NCBI RefSeq assembly: GCF_905171765.1
Contig: NC_053390.1
Coordinates: forward strand, 333,962,294 to 334,026,293
Direction of reading: 5' to 3'
Length of the DNA: 64,000 nucleotides
Origin: Bufo bufo
Taxonomy: Eukaryota; Chordata; Amphibia; Anura; Bufonidae
Both the position numbers and the translations under genes were made by a program. The notes under the pieces are model-generated. The model had not been told where the DNA came from and did no database searches. It worked only from the letters and a program-made list of their open reading frames with translations. This document shows, one piece after another, positions 54,430-64,000 of this stretch. Every line of letters starts with the position of its first letter. Within the stretch, counting starts at the first letter, position 1.

Positions 54430-54860
54430 TACAGCGCTCACTAGTACACCAATATGGAAGCGCTCACTAGTATTCCCTTTATAAGATGCACTGCATCTTA
54501 TAAAGGCAAAAGTACAGTACCACGTGGTGAGCACAGTAACGTCATTGCAGGTCCTGCTGAATGAAGATAAAAGATCCTTCTATCTTCATTCAGCAGGACC
54601 TGAAGAAAGAAGAGGATACAGGCTGTGCGATGAGGTGAGTTTTTTTAATTATTTTTAACCCCTCAATGGCCATTTTATTTAGCATTCTATCTTAAGAATG
54701 CTATTATTTTCCGTTATAACCATGGTATAACGGAAAATAATAAAGTGAGGTTCGGGTCCCCATTGACTTTAATGGGGTCCAGGTTTGGGTTCGGTGTTCG
54801 GGTCAAGTTCGGGTTCTGAACCCGAACTTCACCGAGTTCGGTCATCCCTAATCCTGAGGA
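54430..54860. repeat. Palindromic dispersed repeat ending in TTCGGGTTC / CGGTCATCCCTAA
   Basis: A perfect hairpin AGGTCCTGCTGAATGAAGAT...ATCTTCATTCAGCAGGACCT (54549-54602) sits at the centre, with CTTTATAAGATGC/GCATCTTATAAAG and TTTTCCGTTATACC/GGTATAACGGAAAA hairpins beside it. The end resembles the CGCTCATCCCTA hAT-like terminus. It is related to the core of 59690-60180. Confidence 0.7.
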
Positions 54861-54869
54861 TAGGTCATC

Positions 54870-55019
54870 AATAGTAGTGTTGATCACGAATATTCGAATT
54901 TCGAATTTTTATCGCGAATATAGGTACTTTGAAAATTCGCGATTATTTCGAATATAGTTATATATATTCGGAATTTTGAATATTCTAAAAAAAAAATCAC
55001 ATTTTTTTTTTAAATATTT
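54870..55019. repeat. Dispersed repeat fragment (GAATATTCGAATTTCGAA)
   Basis: TAGTGTTGATCACGAATATT followed by TTCGAA-rich sequence and poly(A)/(T). No gene. Confidence 0.55.
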
Positions 55020-58000
55020 TTTTTTACGAAAGGTGCTCTTTGGAATATGGGCCCCTTTGCCCACCTAGGCTGCAAAAAAGTGTCACACATCTGGTATCTC
55101 CGTACTCAGGAGAAGTTGGGGAATGTGTTTTGGGGTGTCATTTTACATATACCCATGCTGGGTGAGAGAAATATCTTGGCAAAAGACAACTTTTCCCATT
55201 TTTTTATACAAAGTTGGCATTTGACCAAGATATTTATCTCACCCAGCATGGGTATATGTAAAAAGACACCCCAAAACACATTCCTCAACTTCTCCTGAAT
55301 ACAGAGATACCAGATGTGTGACACTTTTTTGCAGCCTAGGTGGGCAAAGGGGCCCATATTCCAAAGAGCACCTTTCGGATTTCACTGGTCATTTTTTACA
55401 GAATTTGATTTCAAACTCCTTACCACACATTTGGGCCCCTAGAATGCCAGGGCAGTAGAACTACCCCACAAGTAACCCCATTTTGGAAAGAAGAGACCCC
55501 AAGGTATTCGCTGATGGGCATAGTGAGTTCATGGAAGTTTTTATTTTTTGTCACAAGTTAGTGGAATATGAGACTTTGTATGAAAAAAAATCAAAAAAAA
55601 AAATCATCATTTTCCACTAACTTGTGACAAAAAATAGAAAATTCTAGGAACTCGCCATGCCCCTCACGGAATACCTTGGGGGGTCTTCTTTCCAAAATGG
55701 GGTCACTTGTGGGGTAGTTATACTGCCCTGGCATTTTCCAGGGGCCCTAATATGTGGTAAGTAGGTAAATGACCTGTGAAATCCGAAAGGTGCTCTTTGG
55801 AATATGGGCCCCTTTGCCCACCTAGGCTGCAAAAAAAAGTCACACATCTGGTATCTCCGTACTCAGGAGAAGTTGGGGAATGTGTTTTGGGGTGTCATTT
55901 TACATATACCCATGCTGAGTGAGAGAAATATCTTGGCAAAAGACAACTTTTCCCATTTTTTTATACAAAGTTGGCATTTGACCAAGATATTTCTCTCACC
56001 CAGCATGGGTATATGTAAAATGACACCCCAAAACACATTCCCCAACTTCTCCTGAGTACGGCGATACCAGATGTGTGACACTTTTTTGCAGCCTAGATGC
56101 GCAAAGGTGCCCAAATTCCTTTTAGGAGGGCATTTTTAGACATTTGGATACCAGACTTCTTCTCATGCTTTGGGGCCCCTAGAATGCCAGGGCAGTATAA
56201 ATACCCCACATGTGACCCCATTTTGGAAAGAAGACACCCCAAGGTATTCAATGAGGGGCATGGCGAGTTCATAGAAATTTTGTTTTTTGGCACAAGTTAG
56301 CGGAAATTGATATTTTTAATTTTTTTCTCACAAGGTCTCCCTTTCCGCTAACTTGGGACAAAAATTTCAATCTTTCATGGACTCAATATGCCCCTCACGG
56401 AATACCTGGGGGTGTCTTCTTTCCGATATAGGGTCACATGTGGGGTATTTATACTGCCCTGGCATTCTAGGGGCCCTAAAGCGTGAGAAGAAGTCTGGAA
56501 TATAAATGTCTAAAAAATTTTACGCATTTGGATTCCGTGAGGGGTATGGTGAGTTCATGTGAGATTTTATTTTTTGACACAAGTTAGTGGAATATGAGAC
56601 TTTGTAAGAAAAAAAAAAAAAATTCCGCTAACTTGGGCCAAAAAAATGTCTGAATGGAGCCTTACAGGGGGGTGATCAATGACAGGGGGGTGATCAATGA
56701 CAGGGGGGTGATCAGGGAGTCTATATGGGGTGATCACCCCCCTGTCATTGATCACCCCCCTATAAGGCTTAATTCATATGTCCGTATGTGTTTTGCGGAT
56801 CCGATCCATGTATCCGTGGATCCGTAAAAATCATACAGACATCTGAATGCAGCCTGACAGGGGGGGTGATCAATGACAGGGGGGTGATCAGGGAGTCTAT
56901 ATGGGGTGACCACCCCCCCTGGAAGGCTCCAGGGAGACGCCTGTATGTGTTTTGCGGATATGATCCATCTATCAGTGGATCCGTAAAAATCATGCGGACG
57001 TCTGAATGGAGCTTTACAGGGGGGTGATCAATGACAGGGGGGTAATCAATGACAGGGGGGTGATCAGGGAGTCTATATGGGCTGATCACCACAGTCATTG
57101 ATCATGCCCCTGTAAGGCTCCATTCAGACGTCCGTATGCGTTTTGCGGATCCGATCCATCTATCAGTGGATCCGTAAAAATCATGCGGACGTCTGAATGG
57201 AGCTTTACAGGGGGTTATCAATGACAGGGGGGTAATCAATGATAGGGGGGTGATCAGGGAGTCTATATGGGGTGATCACCACAGTCATTGATCACGCCCC
57301 TGTAAGGCTCCATTCAGATGTCCGTATGTGTTTTGCGGATCTGATCCATGTATCCATGGATCCGTAAAAATCATACGGACATCTGAATGCAGCCTGACAG
57401 GGGGGGTGACCAATGACAGGGGGGTGATCAGGGAGTCTATATGGGGTGATCACCCCCCCTGGAAGGCTCCAGGGAGACGCCTGTATGTGTTTTGCGGATC
57501 CGATCCATCTATCAGTGGATCCGTAAAAATCATGCGGACATCTGAATGGAGCTTTACAGGGGTGTGATCAATGACAGGGGGGTAATCAATGACAGGGGAG
57601 TGATCAGGGAGTCTATATGGGGTGATCAGGGGTGATCAGGGGCTAATAAGGGGTTAATAAGTGACGGGGGGGGGGGTGTAGTGTAGTGTAGTGGTGTTTG
57701 GTGCTACTTTACTGAGCTACCTGTGTCCTCTGGTGGTCGATCCAAACAAAGGGGACCACCAGAGGACCAGGTAGCAGGTATATTAGACGCTGTTATCAAA
57801 ACAGTGTCTAATATACCTGTTATGGGTTAAAAAAAATCACATCTCCAGCCTGCCAGCGAACGATCGCCGCTGGCAGGCTGGAGATCAACTCTCTTACCTT
57901 CCGTTCCTGTGAGCGCGTGCGCCTGTGTGCGCGTGTTCACAGGAAATCTCGGCTCACGCGAGATGACGCCAATCGGCGTTAGTGTGACCTGGGAGCGCCG

Positions 58001-58040
58001 CAGAGATGACGCCTTTCGGCGTTAGTGTGACGGTAAGTGG
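55020..58040. mobile_element. TTAA-type element, copy B, left-truncated
   Basis: It has the same order of modules as 8149-12446. Two large palindromes (about 55040-55370 and 55795-56110) are followed by the AAGACACCCCAAGG half-modules, a shorter array of the 190-bp units (56650-57640, about five irregular units), the hairpin cluster (57720-57890) and a right end ...GGTAAGTGG at 58040 before TTAA (58041-58044). The left ~800 bp of copy A is missing. It has no transposase. Confidence 0.82.
56650..57640. repeat. ~190-bp tandem units, diverged, about 5 copies
   Basis: The units alternate between two types: one with GGCTCCATTCAGACGTCCG as in copy A, and one with CCCCCTGGAAGGCTCCAGGG and GACGCCTGTATG. 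The higher-order alternation is not seen in copy A. The GGGGGGTGATCAATGACA sub-repeat is shared. Confidence 0.85.
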
Positions 58041-58547
58041 TTAAGAAACAAGTATCCCTTAGGATGCATAGCAACAGAAAGACCTACTGAAATGAAAGGA
58101 AAGCAATTATTCAGTTAAAACTAGTATAATTTAAGGTCAATAGTGATCCGAAAGAAGATCCAACCTTGAAATGTTTGGAATGAGGTTAACTGAGCAGCAT
58201 ATTGTAAGTTTTAGATTACTTTTATCCAGCATGATTACCGTGATACAAAATATATACAGTTTAAAAAAAAATAATACCTAGTGCTGCCCAGGTATAAAGT
58301 GCTGGTCTGTGTATTTATATTTTCATAGCATTTTTTCCAAGGGTGCCTAGGAGGTCAATCCATTAAGTATCCCTATATACCCTGGCCATTACACACTGCT
58401 TATTTAATGTTTAACCTCCTACATACCTAACAGCTGAACTCTGCAGTTTGTGATACAGCTTTCTTCCTGTCCATTGGAAACTTTTTACCAATTCAGGGAG
58501 TTGCCAGCATTTTGGAAATTGAAGTTAACCACTAGTTTAGATTCTAA

Positions 58548-59012
58548 GGCCCCTTTCACATAAATGATACGGATTGGCTCAGAATGCGTTCAGTGAAACT
58601 AGCACTATTTTGCAAGCAAGTTCAGTCAATTTTGTCTGCGATTGCGTTCAGTTATTCAGCTTTTTCAGTGCGGGTGCAATGCTCTTTGATGCATTTTTCA
58701 CATGAGTGATAAAAAAACAAAGGCTTACAAACATCTCCTAGCAACCATCAGTGAAAAACACATTGCATCCGCACTTGCTTCCGGATGCAATGCGTTTTTT
58801 TAACTGAAGCCCCATCCCCTTCTATGGGGTTAGGGCTGCGTGAAAAATGCAGAATAATAGAACATGCTGTGTTTCTCGCAGAAGTGATGCGTGAAAAATA
58901 CGCTCATGTACACAAACCCATTGAAATGAATGGGTCAGGATTCAGTGCGGGTGCTGTGCGTTCACTTCACGCATCGCATCCGTGCGGAAAACTCGCTTGT
59001 GAAAAAGGGGCC
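58548..59012. mobile_element. Harbinger-like MITE (465 bp), GGCCCCTTTCACA type
   Basis: GGCCCCTTTCACA and its near-complement TGAAAAAGGGGCC bound the element, with TAA at 58545-58547 and 59013-59015. The interior has GCATCCGCA and ATGCGTGAAAA motifs instead of GGATCCGT. It has no ORF with family features. The short stretch 58045-58544 before it shows no gene. Confidence 0.82.
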
Positions 59013-59015
59013 TAA

Positions 59016-59407
59016 AAGTGTACTGGGGGCTCAGAAGACAAATCCAATACACTTTTGATTATTGAAATGAAAATCTCATGGTCAGAGTGGCTTTTAGTCT
59101 CCACTAGACTTGGTTTTACTTTTTAAAATTTCTTGGTGTGGGCAAAGACTCCCACTGGAGTCAGGAAGAACACAAGCCAGCTGCCACCACTCTGCAAGAG
59201 TTTTGACTGAGAACTTTAAGGACCCTTGCAGACGAGCGTTGGTCATGCTGCGAGTCTGCAGCGCAGCTCCCGGCCTGACCTCCCAGCACTGAGGGGGTCA
59301 CATAGCATTATATTGATTTAGGATGCTATATAACCCTTACAGTTCTGGAATGTATTGGATAACACTGGCATAATGCTGTCAGCTATATACAATACATTCC
59401 AGAACTA
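59016..59407. other. No gene recognised; inverted pair near the next MITE
   Basis: The phrase GTTCTGGAATGTATTG (59342) is repeated as its complement CAATACATTCCAGAAC (59390), and TGACCCC/AGTATTATATTGATT phrases recur inverted near 60420-60480. The MITE at 59411 therefore sits within an older inverted repeat (CTTGCAGACGAGCGTTGG at 59225 and its complement at 60507). Confidence 0.6.
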
Positions 59408-59410
59408 TAA

Positions 59411-60407
59411 GGCCCCTTTCACATGGGCGAGTATTCCGCACGGATGCAATGCGTGAGTTGAACACATTGCACCCGCACTGAATCCGGACCCATTCATTTC
59501 TATGGGGTTGTGCACAGGAGCGGTGATTTTCATGCATCACTTGTGCGTTGCGTGAAAATCGCAGCATGCTCCTCTTTGTGCGTTTTTCACGTAACGCAGG
59601 TCCCATAGAAATGAATGGGGTTGCGTGAAAATCGCAAGCATCTGCAAGCAAGTGCGGATGCGGTGCGATTTTCAGGCATGGTTGCTAGGTGACGATCGGG
59701 ATGGGGACCCAATCATTATTAATTTCCCTTATAACATGGTTATAAGGGAAAATAATAGCATTCTGCATTCTGAATACAGAATGCATAGTACAATAGGGCT
59801 AGAGGGGTTAAAAATAAATAAAAAATAATTTAACTCACCTTAATCCACTTGTTCGTGCAGCCGGCATCTCTTCTGTCTTTATCTGTGAGCAATAGGACCT
59901 TTGATGACATCACTACGCTCATCACATGATCCAACACCATGGTGATGGATCATGTGATGGACCATGTGATGAACACAGTGACGTCATGAAAGGTCCTATT
60001 GCTCACAGATGAAGACAGAAGAGATGCCGGCTGCTTGAACAAGTGGATTAAGGTGAGTAAAAAAATTATTATTATTTTTTTAACCCCTCCAGCCCTATTG
60101 TACTATGAATTCTGTATTCAGAATGCTATTATTTTCCCTTATAACCATGTTATAAGGGAAAATAATACAATCTACACTACAACTAACCCAAACCTGAACT
60201 TCTGTAAAGAAGTTCGGGTCTGGGTACCACAGTCGGTTTTTTATCATGCGCGTGCAAAACACATTGCACCCGCGCGATAAAAACTGAACATTGGAACGCA
60301 ATCGCAGTCAAAACTGACTGCAATTGCGTTCCTACTCGCGCGGGTTTGCCGCAATGCACCGGGACGCATCCGGACCTTAATGCGGACACGCCCGTGTGAA
60401 AGAGGCC
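59411..60407. mobile_element. Harbinger-like MITE with nested palindromic insert (997 bp)
   Basis: The outer ends GGCCCCTTTCACATGGGCG and CGCCCGTGTGAAAGAGGCC are flanked by TAA (59408-59410, 60408-60410). Between 59690 and 60180 lies a second, independent palindrome whose arms (ATCCACTTGTTC, GCCGGCATCTCTTCTGTCTT, GTGAGCAATAGGACCTTT) are mirrored around ~59940. Each arm also carries a TTCCCTTATAACCATG-type small hairpin. The nested unit is related to 54430-54860. Confidence 0.82.
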
Positions 60408-60410
60408 TAA

Positions 60411-60835
60411 GGGTTACATAGAATCATTAATCAATATAATAATATGTGACCCCCGGCAGCCCTGCGAGTTCAGGCCGGGAGCTTCGCTGCGGACTCGCAA
60501 CATTACCAACGCTTGTCTGCAAGGGCCCTAATATGTGCCCAAAAAGCAGAAGATACAATGGGGGATAATTAATCTAAACTGATGGAAAAGAAAAGGCGGC
60601 AGTTGCAATAGCAAACAATCAAATTCCAGCTCTCATTATACCAAGCCTCTTTTGAAAATGAAATAAATAAACTGGTTGGTCTATGGGCAACCTCTCTACT
60701 GTACCTTCCCTGTATCTAGGATTATTTAGTAAAGTGCAATACCTTCTACTACCACATAAAAATGTAAAAAAAAAATAAAAAAAATTCTAATTAGAAGCTT
60801 TGGGTCCTGGAGCCTGTACCAGAAAAAGGCCAGTT
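60411..60835. other. No gene recognised
   Basis: The left part mirrors 59225-59340 (the older inverted repeat). The rest is unassigned AT-rich DNA. Confidence 0.55.
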
Positions 60836-60838
60836 TTA

Positions 60839-61333
60839 GGCCTCTTTCACACTACGTTTTTTTTTTTTTTCGTTTTGCCGGCCGTTTTTTGCGTTCCATA
60901 TACGGTCCGTATACGGAACCATTCATTTCAATGGTTTCGCAAAAAAAACTGAATGTACTCCGTATGCATTCCGTTTCCGTATTTCCGTTTTTCCGTTCCG
61001 TTGAAAGATAGAACATGTCCTATTATTGCCCGCAAATCATGTTCCGTGGCTCCATTCAAGTCAATGGGTCCGCAAAAAAACGGAACACATACGGAAATGC
61101 ATCCGTATGTCTTCCGTATCCGTTCAGTTTTTGCGGAACCATCTATTGAAAATGTTATGCCCAGCCCAATTTTTTCTATGTAATTACTGTATACTGTATA
61201 TGCCATACGGAAAAACAGAACGGAAAAACAGAACGGAAACGGAAACACAACGGAAACAAAAAACGGAACAACGGATCCGTGAAAAACAGACCGCAAAACA
61301 CTGAAATAGCCATACGGTAGTGTGAAAGAGGCC
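60839..61333. mobile_element. Harbinger-like MITE (495 bp), GGCCTCTTTCACAC type
   Basis: GGCCTCTTTCACACTACG and its complement bound it, with TTA at 60836-60838 and 61334-61336. The interior is dominated by TTCCGT/ACGGAA repeats (CATTCCGTTTCCGTATTTCC and complements), which create overlapping frames on both strands. No gene. Confidence 0.87.
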
Positions 61334-61418
61334 TTACACTGGAGCCATATAATAGCCCCAAATCCTGCGTTCTGTTGATCTGAGCTAACTGTATCTATAC
61401 TATAGTGTTATATATATA

Positions 61419-62963
61419 CAGTCCTGATCAAAAGTTTAAGACCACTTGAAAAATGGCAAAAAATCTTATTTTACATTGTTGGATCTTAACAAGGTTCCAA
61501 GTAGAGCTTTAACATGCAACAAGAAGAAATGAGAGTGAGACAAAACATTTTTTGAGCATTCAATTAATTGAAAATAACGATTAAACTGAAACAGGCTGAT
61601 CCAAATTTTAGGACCACATGCCTTTAAAAGGCCAAATCTGTGCAAAGATGTGGATTCATTGTCATTTTCTGTCAGGTAGTCACATGTTGTGATGGCAAAG
61701 GCAAAAAAAACTCTCCCTTTTTGAACGTAGTCGGCTTGTTGAACTGCATAAGCAGAGTCTCTCACAGCGCGCCATCGCTGCTGAGGTGGGACGCAGTAAG
61801 ACAGTTATTTGGAATTTATTAAATGATCCTGAGGGTTATGGAACAAAAAAGTCAAGTGGAAGACCCAAAAAAATTTCATCAGCACTGAGCCGGAGGATCC
61901 AATTGGCTGTCCGTCAAGACACTGGACGATCCTCGACCCAAATTAAGGCCCTTACTGGTGCTGACTGCAGCCCCATAACCATCAGATGGCATCTGAGACT
62001 GAAGGGCTTCAAAAACAGAAAACGTCTTCAAAGACCTTGTTTCCTTGAACTCCACAGAACTGCTCGTTTGGACTTTGCAATAGAGCACCAAAAATGGGAC
62101 ATTCAAAGGTGGAAGAAAGTTTTATTCTCTGATGAGAAAAAATTTAACCTTGATGGTCCTGATGGTTTCCAACGTTACTGGCATGACAAGCAGATCCCAC
62201 CTGAGATGTTTTCTACATGCCACAGTGGAGGGGGCGCCATAATAGTCTGGGGTGCTTTTTCCTTCAGTGGAACAATGGAGCTTCAGGAAGTGCAGGGGCA
62301 TCAAACGGCTGCTGGCTATGTCCAGATGTTGCAGAGAGCATTCCTCATGACTGAGGGCCCTCGTCTGTGTGGTAACGACTGGGTTTTTGAACAGGACAAT
62401 GCTACCGTACACAATGCCTGCAGGACAAGGGACTTCTTCCAGGAGAATAACATCACTCTTTTGGCCCATCCTGCGTGTTCCCCTGATCTAAATCCAATTG
62501 AGAACCTTCGAGTATGGATGGCAAGGGAAGTTTACAAAAATGGACAACAGTTCCAGACAGTAGATGGCCTTTGTGCTGCCGTCTTCACCACTTAGAGAAA
62601 TGTTCCCACTCACCTCATGGAAACGCTTGCATCAAGCATGCCGAAACAAATTTTGGAAGTGATAAACAATAACGGCTAAGCTACTCATTACTGAGTTCAT
62701 ATTTGGATGTTGGATTTCTGTTTTTGGGGGGGTTTAGTTTTTTTTTGGAGGTATTGTCCTAAACTTTTGATCAGCTGAAAAACAGCCTGTTTCAGTTTAT
62801 TTGTTGTTTTCATTAAATTGAATGCTCAAAAAATGTTTTGTCTCACTCCCATTTCTTCTTGTTGCATGTTGAAGCTCTACTTGGAACCTTGTTAAGATCC
62901 AGCCATGCTAAATATGATTTTTTTGCCATTTTTCAAGTGGTCTTAAACTTTTGATCAGGACTG
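61419..62963 (+). mobile_element. Tc1/mariner element, DD34E-type, copy 2
   Basis: The same terminal repeats as 36466-38016 (CAGTCCTGATCAAAAGTTTA), flanked by TA (61417-61418, 62964-62965), with the transposase on the plus strand. The left TA lies in a short TATATATA run. Confidence 0.93.
61692..62698 (+). pseudogene. Tc1-like transposase (DD34E), one frameshift and one nonsense codon
   Basis: ATG at 61692 begins MAKAKK, but an expanded A run near 61705 shifts the frame. The long frame then runs from 61786 to 62595: [18 protein letters not shown], the GRPKK hinge, catalytic Asp 1 ([15 protein letters not shown], about 62128-62172), Asp 2 ([11 protein letters not shown], about 62389) and, 34 residues later, the Glu in SPDLNPIEN (about 62500). 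A TAG at 62593-62595 replaces the Trp codon (TGG) present in copy 1. It truncates the C-terminal ~35 residues, which remain readable to the end near 62690. This is the best preserved Tc1 gene of the window. Confidence 0.92.
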
Positions 62964-62974
62964 TACTATATACT

Positions 62975-63545
62975 GTTAGAGATGAGCGGACACCTGGATA
63001 TTCGGGTTCGACAGGTTCGGCCGAACTTCACAAAAAAGTTCGAGTTCGGGACCCGAAACGTTTGACAGGAGAGGCCCTGCTGTCGCTTTGTTGACTCTAG
63101 ATAACTTCTGCCTGATCCATCCACGATTCATTTGAATATCTTCTCTTCTCAACTTTCGATGTTCTTTTTTGTGCCTATCATGTTGATCACAGTTAACGGC
63201 AAATCAGGGTTCCACGCCGGAGAGGGAGCAGGACAAAGAGGTACCACATCCAACGGAGGTCAATGGCTCTAATGTGATCGAGCGGAAATATGGGACAAGT
63301 TGTTAAAGTTGAAGCATCGAATGAAAGGAGGGGGAGCGTCTATTAAAGACGAATTTTTGAAATGTAATTCCCTGTCACCTATGCAAAGCAAAAATGGGTT
63401 AATGTTACCCACCAATGGAAAAGACGATTTATAAAAATGTCAGGCCCTGCCAACTATGCACAGTAGGAGTTTATTCACGGCAAAACTGGGTTCATGTTAC
63501 CCACCAATTGAACAGACGATTTTACAAATATTAGGTCCCTGTCAC
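62975..63545. repeat. GTTCGGG-type hAT-like terminal fragment and unassigned DNA
   Basis: It starts TTAGAGATGAGCGGACACC followed by TTCGGGTTCGACAGGTTCGG and a GTTCGGGACCCGAA palindrome, like the termini near 23800-23904 and 54780-54850. The rest shows two diverged copies of a ~115-bp unit (CAAAAATGGGTTAATGTTACCCACCAAT, split phrase, near 63388 and 63485). No gene. Confidence 0.6.
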
Positions 63546-63548
63546 CTA

Positions 63549-64000
63549 CACTCACCTAAAGAATTATTAGGAACACCTGTTCTATTTCTCATTAATGCAA
63601 TTATCTAGTCAACCAATCACATGGCAGTTGCTTCAATGCATTTAGGGGGGTGGTCCTGGTCAAGGCAATCTCCTGAACTCCAAACTGAATGTCAGAATGG
63701 GAAAAAAAGGTGATTTAAGCAATTTTGAGCGTGGCATGGTTGTTGGTGCCAGACGGGCCGGTCTGAGTATTTCACAATCTGCTCAGTTACTGGGATTTTC
63801 ACTCACAACCATTTCTAGGGTTTACAAAGAATGGTGTGAAAAGGGAAAAACATCCAGTATGCGGCAGGCTTGTGGGCGAAAATGCCTTGTGGATGGCTAG
63901 AGGTCAGAGAAGAATGGGCCGACTGATTCAAGCTGATAGAAGAGCAACGTTGACTGAAATAACCACTCGTTACAACCGAGGTATGCAGCAAAGCATTTGT
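63549..64000 (+). mobile_element. Tc1/mariner element, DD36E-type, cut by window end
   Basis: It begins CACTCACCTAAAGAATTATT after TA (63547-63548), matching the ends of 41189-42239. Its 3' part is outside the window. Confidence 0.9.
63697..64000 (+). pseudogene. Tc1/mariner transposase N-terminus (DD36E family), partial
   Basis: The frame starts MGKKGDLSNFERGMVVGARR with helix-turn-helix AGLSISQSAQLLGFSLTTISRVYKEW (residues 20-45). One inserted G near 63893 (GTGGATGGCTAG here, GTGGATGCTAG in the other copy) causes a stop at 63898-63900. The DNA-binding part continues in another frame to the window edge (RGMQQSIC). The catalytic domain lies outside. Confidence 0.88.

Noticed and set aside
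60928..61304. Overlapping frames of 76-122 codons on both strands
   Set aside because: They come from TTCCGT/ACGGAA repeats in a MITE and are low complexity.

Overview
This window looks like repeat-dense intergenic DNA from a vertebrate, most probably an anuran amphibian (frog or toad). The evidence is the mixture of elements: Penelope-like retroelements (PLEs) encoding a reverse transcriptase (RT) plus GIY-YIG endonuclease, BED-finger hAT transposases, several Tc1/mariner subfamilies, L1/Tx1-type LINE 3' ends, PIF/Harbinger-like MITEs with 3-bp TWA target duplications, and TTAA-flanked non-autonomous elements, all in AT-rich DNA. I found no intact host gene, exon series, tRNA or rRNA. Almost every coding-like stretch is a broken transposon gene. 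The organism call is inference from element content.

Layout. 1-4490: a PLE as a head-to-head pair (5'-truncated minus copy, then a longer plus copy with a recognisable RT and endonuclease). 4585-4751: a small foldback. 4885-8099: a decayed BED/hAT transposase on the minus strand. 8149-12446: a TTAA-flanked element with about eight 191-bp tandem units, itself inserted in a block of ~105-bp repeats that resumes at 12451, 22104 and 22967. 13432-20282: a second compound PLE, flanked by an 11-bp direct repeat and inserted in the loop of a hairpin. It is in turn interrupted by a 1.9-kb nearly perfect palindrome (16070-17962) with a 14-bp target duplication and two back-to-back hammerhead-ribozyme-like cores. 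22465-22963: a Harbinger-like MITE whose related empty site is in the same window. 24282-28079: a third, very old PLE pair split by a hAT-like element (24562-26762) full of minisatellite. 28080-31460: an older hAT transposase split by an LTR-like insertion. 32455-34769: minisatellites and Tc1 debris. 34880-36392: an L1/Tx1 3' end with poly(A) and a MITE inside. 36466-38016, 41189-42239, 47707-49246, 61419-62963 and 63549-64000: Tc1/mariner elements of three catalytic-spacing types (34, 36 and 37 residues). 45502-49417: a 3.9-kb hAT-like unit with an 8-bp duplication carrying other elements. 55020-58040: a second copy of the TTAA element. 58548-61333: three more Harbinger-like MITEs.

The genes do not form a pathway; their relations are those of nested insertion. 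The RT/endonuclease of the PLEs, the hAT, Tc1 and Harbinger transposases (the last absent here), and the source of the TTAA elements would each have acted in trans on their own ends. The most unusual object is the palindrome at 16070-17962, which I read as a non-autonomous, hammerhead-bearing, Penelope-type inverted dimer. That reading is an inference from its ends, its target duplication and the two ribozyme-like cores, and has not been tested by search or assay.
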